DNA from: an uncultured Bacteroides sp.
GTDB lineage: Bacteria > Bacteroidota > Bacteroidia > Bacteroidales > Bacteroidaceae
NCBI RefSeq assembly: GCF_910578895.1
Contig: NZ_CAJTSC010000061.1
Location: 1-17,854 of the forward strand
Length of the DNA: 17,854 nucleotides
Reading direction: 5' to 3'
Shown one piece after another: positions 1 to 8,174 of the stretch (positions are counted from its first letter, which is position 1; each line of letters starts with the position of its first letter). The position numbers were made by a program, and so were the translations under genes. The notes under the pieces were generated by a model. That model did not search any database. It was not told where the DNA came from and saw only the letters and a program-made list of their open reading frames with translations.

Positions 1-4
1 TAAT

Positions 5-38
5 AAGCATTTGGCGGGGATATTTCGCCCGCCTGCTT
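5..38 (+). terminator. Candidate rho-independent terminator at the left edge
   Basis: GGCGGG (13-18) pairs with CCCGCC (28-33) around a 9-base loop. Outer AAGCA (5-9) can also pair with TGCTT (34-38) across a bulge of three T. A T-rich run follows (37-60). The window opens with tandem TAA-like triplets, so this probably ends a plus-strand gene lying off the left edge; that gene is not visible. Confidence is limited by the missing context. Confidence 0.45.
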
Positions 39-421
39 TTATCCGTTTGTTCTTCACCGGTCCGTTTCCGTTTGTCCGCTTCCGCCTGTCTGTTTGCGCG
101 GTCTCTCCGGTCGTGTCTCCCCGGTATGGCTGTCGGCTTGTAATTCCTGTCACGATAGGGTATCAAAACTCGACTTCCGGAAACAGGAACTTATAATTTG
201 AAATTTGAGCATGTTAAAAGACAAAAGAAAGGGTCGTATCATTACTCAATGCCGAGCTTGATACGACCCTTTTAAGTGTGATGGTTATAATCTGTAATTT
301 TTGGGAGCGGTCATTTTAGTTTTGACACCCTCTTTGGCTCCTGCAAATGAAGAAGCCGTGGGCAAGACCTTGCCGATAGAGTGGCGACAACCGCGTCGTT
401 TCAGGGGACATCCGGTATCCG
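39..421. other. Left intergenic region without a supported gene
   Basis: Apart from the hairpins at 5-38 and 228-272 I see nothing convincing here. Short plus-strand ORFs at 11-196 and 301-483 have no recognisable motif, no start context and unusual composition (Phe/Pro/Arg-rich, or running antisense into the GH63 3' end), so they are not called. Confidence 0.6.
228..272 (-). terminator. Terminator hairpin downstream of the glycoside hydrolase operon
   Basis: A perfect 14-bp inverted repeat: AAAGGGTCGTATCA (228-241) and TGATACGACCCTTT (259-272), with a 17-base loop. Read on the minus strand the stem is followed by a T-rich tract (TTTCTTTTGTCTTTT), as expected for the end of the lysO-GH2-GH63 transcript about 150 bases past the GH63 stop. 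The A/T-flanked stem could also stop plus-strand transcription entering from the left. Confidence 0.7.
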
Positions 422-2359
422 CTACTTCAGTTTCTTGCCGTAGTCGTCATACAGCATCAGCAAGTGCGATGAACTCCAGCTGAAGTGCGGGGCTTTCAGC
501 CGCTCGCCTGTGTGTGTGCCATAGTTCTCGTGTATCGGAGCATCCTCTTTCAGGCCGTTCAGGCGGTCGAACACCTGCAGGGTGTAGCGGTCTGCCAGTT
601 CGTCGTAGCCGTAGTTGCGCAGCCCGCGGATGGCAAAGTAGGTCTGGTCCAGCCAGATGGGACCTCGCCAATAGCCGCGCGGGTTGTACTTGGGATTGTC
701 TGCCGCGATGGTCGGGAAGGGGATGTACGTAGAGAATTTGGCAGTGTCACGAAGCATGGGCAGCATGCTGTCTACCTGTTCCTGCGTGGCTATCTCCGTC
801 CATAACGGGGTGTAGGCTTCGCATCCGGGCTCTTCGATGAATGAGCCGTCCTTCAAACGGCGGTCGCAGAAGAAGTTTATCTTCGTGTCGAAGAAATAGC
901 CGGCAACCTTGTCGCTGTAGTCGGGACCGTCGAACGCATTGCCCAGCAGCCCGGCAAACTTTTTCAGCAGCCTGCATTCCAGCGCAAGGTAGGCGTTCAG
1001 GTCCACGCTCTCCTGGTTCGTGCTCCAGGCATCCTCGTAACCTTCGTTTTTCAGCATGACGGCGTTGTCAAAGCGGATGGCGTTGTCCATGCCGCTTTCC
1101 CAGGCGGCAGCTTCCAGAGTGCCGTCGGTGGAGCCGTACTCGCACATGCCGTTGCGGTTGTGGTCGCGTTTCTTGTACCACCATTTGTAGTACGAGAGCA
1201 GTTGCGGATACATTTCCGCGACAAAGGCGGTGTCGCCTGTGTGCGTAAAGATTTCGTCTACCGCCCAGCACACCAAAGGCGGTTTGCTGTCGCGCGCGTT
1301 GTTTTCCGACGGGTCGGTGTAGATGCAGTCTATAATCATGCCGTCGGGTTGCTGGTAGTCGAACATGGCACGGATGTTATTCTTTGCCAGCTCCGGGTCG
1401 AACTTGGCGGTCCCGGCGCTGAAGCGCCAGCTGTCCCATGCCCAAAAGCCTACAAAGTAGCCTACGGCATGGCTGGGGATGATGCCCTCGTGCAGCAGCC
1501 CGCCACGGTGTGTCCGCCAGTTGGAGATAAGCGTTGTCACGGCTTTCACGGCAATGCGGTCGTATTCGGGTTTCATGTCGGTGCGCAGGATTTTCTGCAG
1601 ATAGCCTTCCCAACGTTCGGAGTTGGCATGCAGGGCTTCTTCCGGATTGTTGAGCAGCGTGGTCACGTTCGGTATGCCGGCAGCCAGCTCCTTTTCGGAG
1701 GTGAAGAAGGAGATGGCTACGTCGGTTTCTCCTTTCGAAGGACGCAGCGTGGCGGTGTAGTTGCCGTCAAGGCTTGTCGGGGCGATGTCGGGCGTGAATG
1801 TCACAACCACGCTTTCGCCGCCGGAATGACGGGCGATGACCGAGTTCTGCTCCACGCTTACCGTGACATTGCTGCCCCATTGGCTGCCTGTAAATACCAG
1901 TCCGCCGGCGTGGTCCGTATGGACGCGCAGCAGGGCGGTGGTGGCATTGACGAAGTTGAGGCGCTGGCTGATGGTGCCTTTGCCGGAATGTGCGGACATA
2001 TAGAGTTCGCCGGGATAATAACACGTGGAGTCGGGAATAAGGCTCTCGTCGGGGGCTTCGGCAAACCCGACCGTCACGGCAGACTGTGCCATCCATTGAC
2101 GGCGGAACATGTCAAGGCTGAAAGGGCCGCAGAAACCGTTCACCCATTTCTCCTTTTCGGGCAGCGTGAAGCCCATCCATGAACCGGCATCGGTGAACCA
2201 GCCGTAGCATCGGTGCAGGGTATCGGGCGTATAGGCTATATCCAGGATATTGTTGAAGGCGTACCTTCTTTCCGTAGCGTTCCGGCTGTCCGGTTGGCAG
2301 GCGGTGAGGCCTGCAACCAGCAGCGGAAGGCAGAGTAAAGATTTTACTTTATGTAGCAT
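422..2359 (-). CDS. GH63-type (YgjK/MGH1-like) alpha-glucosidase lipoprotein
   Basis: Probable exo-acting, inverting alpha-glucosidase of the (alpha/alpha)6-barrel GH63/GH37 type, anchored as a lipoprotein. An N-terminal signal of about 20 residues ends in LTAC, giving lipidated Cys21. The N-terminal part (about 25-260) looks like the beta-rich domain. The barrel carries FWAWDSW (305-311), WESGMDN (420-426) with the likely general acid Asp425, YWRGPIW (563-569) and HENYGTHTG with the likely base Glu611. The ATG at 2359 is chosen, giving 645 aa: the longer reading uses a TTG inside the upstream stop region and puts nine extra residues before the signal peptide. It begins 17 bases after the GH2 stop, so it is the last gene of that operon. 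E. coli YgjK prefers Glc-alpha-linked disaccharides including Glc-alpha-1,2-Gal; the specificity here is inferred. A trehalase-like or other MGH1 activity remains possible. Confidence 0.8.
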   Translation of the reverse strand: MLHKVKSLLCLPLLVAGLTACQPDSRNATERRYAFNNILDIAYTPDTLHRCYGWFTDAGSWMGFTLPEKEKWVNGFCGPFSLDMFRRQWMAQSAVTVGFAEAPDESLIPDSTCYYPGELYMSAHSGKGTISQRLNFVNATTALLRVHTDHAGGLVFTGSQWGSNVTVSVEQNSVIARHSGGESVVVTFTPDIAPTSLDGNYTATLRPSKGETDVAISFFTSEKELAAGIPNVTTLLNNPEEALHANSERWEGYLQKILRTDMKPEYDRIAVKAVTTLISNWRTHRGGLLHEGIIPSHAVGYFVGFWAWDSWRFSAGTAKFDPELAKNNIRAMFDYQQPDGMIIDCIYTDPSENNARDSKPPLVCWAVDEIFTHTGDTAFVAEMYPQLLSYYKWWYKKRDHNRNGMCEYGSTDGTLEAAAWESGMDNAIRFDNAVMLKNEGYEDAWSTNQESVDLNAYLALECRLLKKFAGLLGNAFDGPDYSDKVAGYFFDTKINFFCDRRLKDGSFIEEPGCEAYTPLWTEIATQEQVDSMLPMLRDTAKFSTYIPFPTIAADNPKYNPRGYWRGPIWLDQTYFAIRGLRNYGYDELADRYTLQVFDRLNGLKEDAPIHENYGTHTGERLKAPHFSWSSSHLLMLYDDYGKKLK

Positions 2360-2376
2360 GGCTTTGAGTTTTGTTT

Positions 2377-5300
2377 TTAGAACCAACGTTTATGTGCCTG
2401 TTCGGCGGCATCCTGTTCCGCGGTGAGCGGCTGCAGGGTGAAGCTGTATTTCCATTCGTGCGGGGTAATGGTGTATTCGGGATGCGTCTGCGCTCCCCAG
2501 GTGTTGTCACCGCCCACGCCCATTTGCAGGTGGTCGATGTTGAGCCACACCATGTCCTTCTTCCGGATGCTGCCGCCATGACGGCGCTCTATTTGCGACG
2601 GGCGGTATTCGAGGTCTTCCATAGGGAAGTTCCACGCGCTGACGCTGAGCGGCTTGTCTCCGGTGACAAGCAGGCCGTTTCCATTGGCATCGCGCAAGGC
2701 AACCCAGCGCACATCGCAGTGGTTGCCCGTCTCCTGGGCACGTACATACGGGTGGAAAGTGTCCCATACCGTTGATTGGTAGCGTCCGATGAGGGTGCCG
2801 CTCTTGCGGTCGGCATAGTTCTCCTGCGGTCCGCGTCCCAGCCAGGACATCATTTCATACTCGGCAGGCAGCACCATGCGCATGCCCAGTCGGGGCATTT
2901 CGTTCAGCGGTTTCTTGCCGGGCACGAAGTGCATGCTGACGCGGATGGCGCCGTCGGGGCGTATCTCGTAGACTGTCTGCAGGCGGGAGTCTTGCGCTTC
3001 CATGCGGTAGGTGGCGGTGAGCACTGCCAGCTGCTTGCCTTCCGTCAGTTCCAGGTTCTCCAGCCGGGCATCCCGTGCGGCTGTCCGCCAGGTGGCGCAA
3101 CGGTAAAGGTGTCCGTTGGGGATGTCGTTATCGGTCAGCGGACGCCAGAAGTTGGGTTGCAGTCCTTCTTTTACCATCTCCTTTCCGTTGTAGCTGAGGC
3201 TTGTCATTTCGCCGTTGCGGGCGGAGAAGCATACCTGGAAGCTGTTGCCTTTCAGCAGGATGGCGCTGTCGCTGCGTTCTGTCGTGAGCATGCCGCCGGC
3301 AGGCTCTACGGTCTTGGCAGCCGGAGCGGCGGGCAGCAACCATTGCTCGACGGCTGTTTCATGTCCTGCCGGCACTAACGGCGCTTCGTGTTTGGTGAAG
3401 GCGCGCAAGGTGAGGAAATACTCCTTGCCGTCGGCAGGCAATGTCTTGAGCGGGAGTTCTATGGCGGCGGAGCTTCCCGGGGCTATTGCGGGGAAATCCG
3501 TTTCGCCGCTCTGCACGGCTTTGCCGTCACACTCCACTGCCCAGCGGAGACGGTAACCTTCCAGTCCGATGAAGTCGTGCCGGTTGGTCACCTTTATCTT
3601 GTTCGGTGTGAAGGCGAGGGGTTCGAAGTGGATGTATTGCAACACTTTCTTCACCTCGTAGATATGCGGATGCGGGGTGCGGTCGGCTGCAACCAGGCCG
3701 TTGGCGCAGAAGTTGGAGTCGTTTACCACGCCCACGAAACCCATGTCGCCGCCAAACGCCCAGATGTCGCGGCGGTTGTCGTCCTTGATGGCAAAAGTCT
3801 GGTCCACCCAGTCCCAGATGAAACCGCCTTGCAGTTGGTCGTACTTGTAAATCAGGTCCCAATAGTCTTGGAAGTTGCCCACGCTGTTGCCCATGGCATG
3901 GGCGTACTCGCAGAGTATCATGGGGCGTTTGTCGCGCTGGTTGACGTGCTGGTGCAGCCGCCAGATGCGTGCATACATGGGGCAGTAGATGTCGCTTTTG
4001 GCATTGTAGCCGCCGCCTTCGTATTGCACGGGGCGTGTGGGGTCTGCCTGCTTGGTGTAGTCGTAGAGTGTTTCGAAGTGCTTTCCGTAGCCCGACTCGT
4101 TGCCCATGGACCATGTGACGATGGCACTGCAATTGCGGTCGCGGGCAATCATGCGGCTCATGCGCTGCATGAACGGCAGTTCCCAGTCGGGATAGTTGGC
4201 AAGCGTTTCGTCCTTGTGGAACATCATTCCGTGGCTTTCGATGTTGGCTTCGTCCACCATGTAAAGGCCGAACTCCGTGCACAGCTCGTACCAGGCGTAG
4301 TTGTTGGGATAGTGGCAGTTGCGCACGCCGTTCAGGTTGAATTGTTTCATCAGCCGGATGTCTTGTATCATGGAGGCAACGCTCACGGTACGTCCCTTGT
4401 ACGGGTCGTGTTCGTGGCGGTTCACTCCCTTGAAGAGCACGGGCTGCCCGTTTATCAGCTGCATGCCGTTCGTCATTTCCACGCTGCGGAAACCGAACAG
4501 GTGGGTGAACGACTCCAGCGGTTTGCCTTGCGCGTCGTAGGTGCTGACCACCAACGTGTAGGTGTTCGGCGTTTCGGCATTCCAGGGGCGTGCGTCAGGG
4601 AAGAGTTGCTGCCGGGCAAACAAGGTGTCTGTGGCGGAAGTTACGGACTTCTTCCGGTCGTAGATAACCCTGTCCTTGTCCATCACCTTCACTTCCACCG
4701 TTTCTCCGGCTTTGGGCTGATGAAGGATGACGTCCAGTTTCAGTTCGCCGTCCTTGTAGCCGTTTACCAGTTCCGCCGTCATGCGGAAATCCTTTACGCG
4801 GCTCTGCGGACGGGCATAGAGATAGACGCTCCGTTCGATGCCGCTGTATTTCCAGTAGTCCTGCCCTTCCAGGTAAGAGCCGTCGCTGTAACGGAATACT
4901 TTTACGGCAAGCTTGTTGCTGCCTTTTTTCAACAGTCGGGTGATGTTGAAGTGCGACGGCAGACGGCTGTCTTCGGCATATCCGGCAAGTTCGCCGTTCA
5001 CCCATACATAGTAGGCGGACTCCACTCCTTCGAAATCGAGGAAGATGTCCATGCCTGCCCAGCCTGCCGGTACGGTAAACTCGCGGATGTAGGCGCCTAC
5101 GGGGTTATAGTCGGTAGGCACGTGCGGCGGGTTGGGTTCGAAGGGATAGCGCGTGTCGGTGTAGATGGGGGCATCGAACCCTTGCAGTTCCCAACTGCCG
5201 GGAACTTCTATCTTGCTCCATTTGCGGGTGTTGTATCCCGGTTTGTGGAAGTCTTCGGGGCAAAGTCCGTTGTTCTTCGAGAACAGGAATTTCCAGGTGC

Positions 5301-5529
5301 CGTCCAGGGAGATACGGCGTTCCGTTGCCGGATTTACGTCGAACCGTACGTCGGCAGGCAGCGAGCGTTGCTTCAATGCGTTGGCTTCGCTGGTAAACGG
5401 AGTGAAGTATGCGTGCATCGGCTCCCGGTTTATCTCGTTGACTTGCGGGTTTTGCCACGGCTCGTTGTCTGCCAGGGCACCCGTGCAAAGCAGCGAGGAG
5501 AGGAAAAGGGTATAAAGTTTGTTTTTCAT
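2377..5529 (-). CDS. GH2 beta-galactosidase (LacZ-type), secreted
   Basis: Retaining exo-beta-galactosidase of the five-domain LacZ architecture, 1050 aa, close to LacZ length. A cleavable signal peptide (residues 1-20, ending GALA) has no lipobox Cys, so the enzyme is probably periplasmic. In order: sugar-binding jelly roll (about 70-240), Ig-like domain (245-347), TIM barrel (349-645), linker domain (about 660-745) and C-terminal small-chain domain (about 770-1040). The acid/base is Glu478 in WSMGNESGYG; the nucleophile is Glu541 in ILCEYAHAMGNS. DEANIESHG (426-434) is the usual metal/substrate-site motif. It starts 21 bases after the lysO C-terminal ORF, with no terminator between them, and precedes the GH63 gene by 17 bases. 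All family residues are intact, so activity on a terminal beta-galactoside is likely. The aglycone is not evident from sequence. Confidence 0.93.
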   Translation of the reverse strand: MKNKLYTLFLSSLLCTGALADNEPWQNPQVNEINREPMHAYFTPFTSEANALKQRSLPADVRFDVNPATERRISLDGTWKFLFSKNNGLCPEDFHKPGYNTRKWSKIEVPGSWELQGFDAPIYTDTRYPFEPNPPHVPTDYNPVGAYIREFTVPAGWAGMDIFLDFEGVESAYYVWVNGELAGYAEDSRLPSHFNITRLLKKGSNKLAVKVFRYSDGSYLEGQDYWKYSGIERSVYLYARPQSRVKDFRMTAELVNGYKDGELKLDVILHQPKAGETVEVKVMDKDRVIYDRKKSVTSATDTLFARQQLFPDARPWNAETPNTYTLVVSTYDAQGKPLESFTHLFGFRSVEMTNGMQLINGQPVLFKGVNRHEHDPYKGRTVSVASMIQDIRLMKQFNLNGVRNCHYPNNYAWYELCTEFGLYMVDEANIESHGMMFHKDETLANYPDWELPFMQRMSRMIARDRNCSAIVTWSMGNESGYGKHFETLYDYTKQADPTRPVQYEGGGYNAKSDIYCPMYARIWRLHQHVNQRDKRPMILCEYAHAMGNSVGNFQDYWDLIYKYDQLQGGFIWDWVDQTFAIKDDNRRDIWAFGGDMGFVGVVNDSNFCANGLVAADRTPHPHIYEVKKVLQYIHFEPLAFTPNKIKVTNRHDFIGLEGYRLRWAVECDGKAVQSGETDFPAIAPGSSAAIELPLKTLPADGKEYFLTLRAFTKHEAPLVPAGHETAVEQWLLPAAPAAKTVEPAGGMLTTERSDSAILLKGNSFQVCFSARNGEMTSLSYNGKEMVKEGLQPNFWRPLTDNDIPNGHLYRCATWRTAARDARLENLELTEGKQLAVLTATYRMEAQDSRLQTVYEIRPDGAIRVSMHFVPGKKPLNEMPRLGMRMVLPAEYEMMSWLGRGPQENYADRKSGTLIGRYQSTVWDTFHPYVRAQETGNHCDVRWVALRDANGNGLLVTGDKPLSVSAWNFPMEDLEYRPSQIERRHGGSIRKKDMVWLNIDHLQMGVGGDNTWGAQTHPEYTITPHEWKYSFTLQPLTAEQDAAEQAHKRWF

Positions 5530-5550
5530 GGTTTTTCTTGAGTTATGGGT

Positions 5551-6156
5551 TTATATCGAACAGAACAGGGTCACCAGAAACGGTACGCTGAAATCGACGA
5601 TGAAGCCGTGGAATATGGAAACCACCACAAATTGCTGTCCTGCCGTGCGGGTAATGATAGGGAGCGTGGTGTCCATAGTCGTGGCACCGCCGGCGGATAT
5701 AGGCGCCAGGTTGCCGAACCAGCGCACCAGCAGCGGGGCGGCGAGCAGGGTCAGTATCTCGCGGCTGATATTGGCGAGTAGGGCAATGGTTCCCAGCTCG
5801 GCTCCCTTGTATTGGGTGATGAAGATGCTGGAAAGCGAGTAGTAGCCGAACCCTGAGCCTACAGCCAGGCAGTCCGTTAGGGAGCGGTGCGTCAAAATCA
5901 GGCTGACGGCTGCGGAACCTGCCAGCGTGCCCAATATGGTCATGACGGGCAGAAACACCAACCGCGGATTGAGCGACCGGAAGTTCTTCAGGGTCTGCGG
6001 GTCGTTGCCCACGCTCAGCCCTACGCAGAACATCAGTGCGCAAAGGGCATAGAAGCTGATTTGACTCTCCATGATGAAATCGGCGGGTATTAGGCGGAAA
6101 ACTCCGCAAAGCGTGCCCAGCACGAAGAATCCCACTATGATAAGGCTTCCTTTCAT
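5551..6156 (-). CDS. lysO: LysO family lysine exporter, C-terminal half
   Basis: Inner-membrane protein of 201 aa matching the C-terminal two thirds of LysO (YbjE, DUF340), which exports L-lysine and toxic lysine analogues in E. coli. About six hydrophobic segments are visible. Characteristic stretches are GSGFGYYSLSSIF (about 101-113), ANISREILTLLAAP (about 128-141), and SAGGATTMDTTLPI followed by the GFIVDFSVPFL ending. The start ATG overlaps the stop of the N-terminal half as ATGA (6153-6156), which points to translational coupling and a two-subunit transporter. E. coli LysO is a single chain of about 300 aa; here 92 + 201 aa add up to nearly the same length. Its position directly ahead of two glycosidases is unusual for a housekeeping exporter. 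Confidence 0.85.
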   Translation of the reverse strand: MKGSLIIVGFFVLGTLCGVFRLIPADFIMESQISFYALCALMFCVGLSVGNDPQTLKNFRSLNPRLVFLPVMTILGTLAGSAAVSLILTHRSLTDCLAVGSGFGYYSLSSIFITQYKGAELGTIALLANISREILTLLAAPLLVRWFGNLAPISAGGATTMDTTLPIITRTAGQQFVVVSIFHGFIVDFSVPFLVTLFCSI

Positions 6157-6431
6157 GCCTTGCCTCCTTCCTTCTTATACAAAGCTCTCCACAATGCCCA
6201 AGCAGCGATGACGCTTCCCAAAGTGCCGCCCACGGTGAGTATGATTGCCTCGAGTCCTATGGTGTGCAGCCCTTTGATGATTTGCTCGTTTCCGCCTACT
6301 TCGATGCCGAGGATAAACAGCAACAGCCAGATGAGCAGGGTGATGATTTGATGGATTTTCTTTAAGTCACGTTTCCGTAAGAGGTAGCCCAGCAGCATAC
6401 CTGTGAGCATGAGTCCGATAATAGTGAACAT
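6153..6431 (-). CDS. lysO: LysO family lysine exporter, N-terminal half
   Basis: A 92-aa inner-membrane protein with three hydrophobic segments (about 2-17, 28-46, 60-84), matching the N-terminal DUF340 part of LysO; LLLFILGIEVGGNEQI (about 36-51) is the family-like stretch with the Gly-Gly-Asn turn. It must pair with the product of the next ORF, which begins inside its stop codon (ATGA). It is the first gene after the susCD terminator and has its own candidate -7 box, so it probably opens the lysO-GH2-GH63 transcription unit. No frameshift scar is visible at the junction and the two reading frames are cleanly delimited, so this looks like a natural split rather than a broken gene. Confidence 0.82.
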   Translation of the reverse strand: MFTIIGLMLTGMLLGYLLRKRDLKKIHQIITLLIWLLLFILGIEVGGNEQIIKGLHTIGLEAIILTVGGTLGSVIAAWALWRALYKKEGGKA

Positions 6432-6453
6432 ATCTATGTCGTTTTTTTAGTGG

Positions 6454-6480
6454 CAAAGATAAAGCTTTCAAAGTAAACAA
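6454..6480 (-). promoter_or_regulatory. Candidate Bacteroides promoter for the lysO-GH2-GH63 unit
   Basis: The minus strand has TATCTTTG at 6461-6454, an exact match to the Bacteroides -7 consensus TAnnTTTG. An upstream TTG (6480-6478), 16 bases away, could be a weak -33 element and falls in the last bases of the susCD terminator stem. The lysO start is 22 bases downstream. The spacing is a little short of the usual, so the -33 part is uncertain. Confidence 0.5.
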
Positions 6481-6510
6481 GGCGGCATTGCCGGGGCAAA
6501 TGCCGCCTTG
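6478..6510 (-). terminator. Rho-independent terminator after susD
   Basis: CAAGGCGGCATT (6478-6489) pairs perfectly with AATGCCGCCTTG (6499-6510), a 12-bp GC-rich stem. On the minus strand it is followed by TTTACTTTG. It lies 22 bases past the susD stop and should end or reduce the susCD transcript before lysO. Confidence 0.8.
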
Positions 6511-6532
6511 AAGGATTTATATATAGAAAAGG

Positions 6533-8143
6533 TTATTCTCCTTCTGCCGTTGCATTTAATGCAGAGTTGGCATTTACTTCCCACAAAGGAATGGGGTAGA
6601 ATTCGTGCTTGCCTTTCACGAAGCCGCGGCTTCCCACTGTCTCTTCTAACTTACCCCAGCGGCGTAGGTCGAAGAAGCGGTACCCTTCCAACGGGAACTC
6701 AATGATACGTTCGTGCTCAATCTGTGCCTTTACGTCTGCCTGACTTGTGCCCGTCATGGCAGGCATGTTACCATGTTTCTGTCGTATTTCGTTTATGATG
6801 GGAATAGCCAGTTCGGGATGTCCTTGCTCGTTCAGTACTTCGGCTTTCATCAATAGGACATTTACGTAGCGCATCAGCAGGACGTTGGCTCCGTACACAT
6901 CGTTCTCCAGGTCTGTTATATCATAAGGGGCAATCTTGCGGAAAGAAGGACGGTCGTAATAGTCTTTTACTCCTTTCTCTTCCAATTCGTCTTCTGTAAT
7001 CACATTTCCGTTGGCATCAACATATTTACCGTCGGTATTTGTCAGCCATTGCCAGTGCAGGTCCGCATAGTCGTTTCCATAGATTTTTCCGGTACCGTCG
7101 TTCCAGAAATCATCCTTGAAGAAAAGTGTATTGTACAGACGTTCGTCATACATACCCGAGAGTGAAGTCTTGCCTTCTTTCTTGAATTCGTTCACCAATT
7201 TGGCATCGGGCAGGATTTCGTCCCAGCCACCGGTGCGGTTAGAAAGGATGAAGTAGTGCATCTGCGAGTAGTAGCGCGCGCCGTTTTCGGTAGAGCTGCT
7301 GAACTGAACCTCAAAGATAGATTCCTTGCAGTTCTTGTTATGACCATTGAACATGTTAACAAGGTCATCTCCGCTTACTAATTCATATCCTTTCACTTCG
7401 TTGAGAGCTTTCAGAGATTCCGTCAGGTGCGCATCTTTTGCAGAAGGTTCTTCGTAGGCACGTGTGAGGTAGGCAAATCCTAAGTAGGAGTAAGCAGTGC
7501 CTTTCGTGGCACGTCCTGTTTCAGCATTGGTTCTTGTAGCGGGAAGAGCTGTACCTTTTTGCAACTCATCAATCACAAATTCCCAGCAGGCGATACGGTC
7601 GCTTAAAGGCTTGTTCAAATCCGCTTGGTCAGAGAGATATTTGTTGCGGATGATAATCTTTTCCCAGTTCATCAGCAACATGAAGTGATAGTAACCGCGC
7701 ATGAAGTGGGCTTCGGCTATCAGTTCGGCACGCTTCTCTTCGCTGATGTTGCCTTCGGGCACTTGCGGGGCATATTCCAATATTTGATTGGCAAAGTTGA
7801 TGCCCCGGTATAAGTCTTTATAGTAATAGGAGAATTGGGTGTTTCCGTTCGTATAAGTGAATTTGTAAATGTCAGTCCAATTCTGATAGTTGATGGCGTC
7901 TTCACCGGGATAGAATAAATCGGAACGATACTCTTCTACCGGATAGCGTACTTCACTGGTTGCCCAAGCATCGCCGTGATAGAGCTGTGCATATACGGAT
8001 GCCATAGTGGCTTGTATTTCGCTTTCTGACTTCCAGAAGTTGCCGGTGGTTACTTCATCGGGCGAAGAAACAGTGAGAAAATCATCGCACGAAGTAGCGG
8101 TCATTGCGAGGCAGATGCTTACCAAATATATTAATTTCTTCAT
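6533..8143 (-). CDS. SusD/RagB family glycan-binding outer-membrane lipoprotein
   Basis: Cell-surface lipoprotein of 536 aa that forms the lid over the SusC transporter and captures oligosaccharides. The signal peptide ends TATSC, giving lipidated Cys19, followed by the usual DDFL start of mature SusD proteins. The middle is helical and TPR-like, typical of the family. The C-terminal family signature RFFDLRRWG (489-497) and YPIP (516-519) with the following Asn-rich end are intact. It begins 31 bases after the susC stop, in the standard susC-susD order and coupling. The ligand cannot be read from sequence. No SusE/F-type surface glycan-binding partner follows; the next element is a terminator. 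Confidence 0.95.
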   Translation of the reverse strand: MKKLIYLVSICLAMTATSCDDFLTVSSPDEVTTGNFWKSESEIQATMASVYAQLYHGDAWATSEVRYPVEEYRSDLFYPGEDAINYQNWTDIYKFTYTNGNTQFSYYYKDLYRGINFANQILEYAPQVPEGNISEEKRAELIAEAHFMRGYYHFMLLMNWEKIIIRNKYLSDQADLNKPLSDRIACWEFVIDELQKGTALPATRTNAETGRATKGTAYSYLGFAYLTRAYEEPSAKDAHLTESLKALNEVKGYELVSGDDLVNMFNGHNKNCKESIFEVQFSSSTENGARYYSQMHYFILSNRTGGWDEILPDAKLVNEFKKEGKTSLSGMYDERLYNTLFFKDDFWNDGTGKIYGNDYADLHWQWLTNTDGKYVDANGNVITEDELEEKGVKDYYDRPSFRKIAPYDITDLENDVYGANVLLMRYVNVLLMKAEVLNEQGHPELAIPIINEIRQKHGNMPAMTGTSQADVKAQIEHERIIEFPLEGYRFFDLRRWGKLEETVGSRGFVKGKHEFYPIPLWEVNANSALNATAEGE

Positions 8144-8174
8144 GTCTTTTGTTTTTTAGTATTAAGTATAAGAT

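Noticed and set aside
1160..2182. 340-codon plus-strand ORF opposite the GH63 gene
   Set aside because: Antisense shadow of an intact enzyme gene, with no recognisable motif.
2360..2386. TTG start for the GH63 gene, nine codons upstream
   Set aside because: It overlaps the GH2 stop and adds residues before an otherwise complete lipoprotein signal; ATG at 2359 fits better.
3388..5541. 717-codon plus-strand ORF opposite the GH2 gene
   Set aside because: Antisense shadow: GC-rich third positions of the GH2 gene keep the opposite frame open. The composition is Val/His/Gly/Ala-rich with no domain.
6432..6532. Lysine riboswitch ahead of lysO
   Set aside because: The gap is only about 100 bases and is largely filled by the susCD terminator; a lysine riboswitch aptamer is much longer and no such fold is seen.
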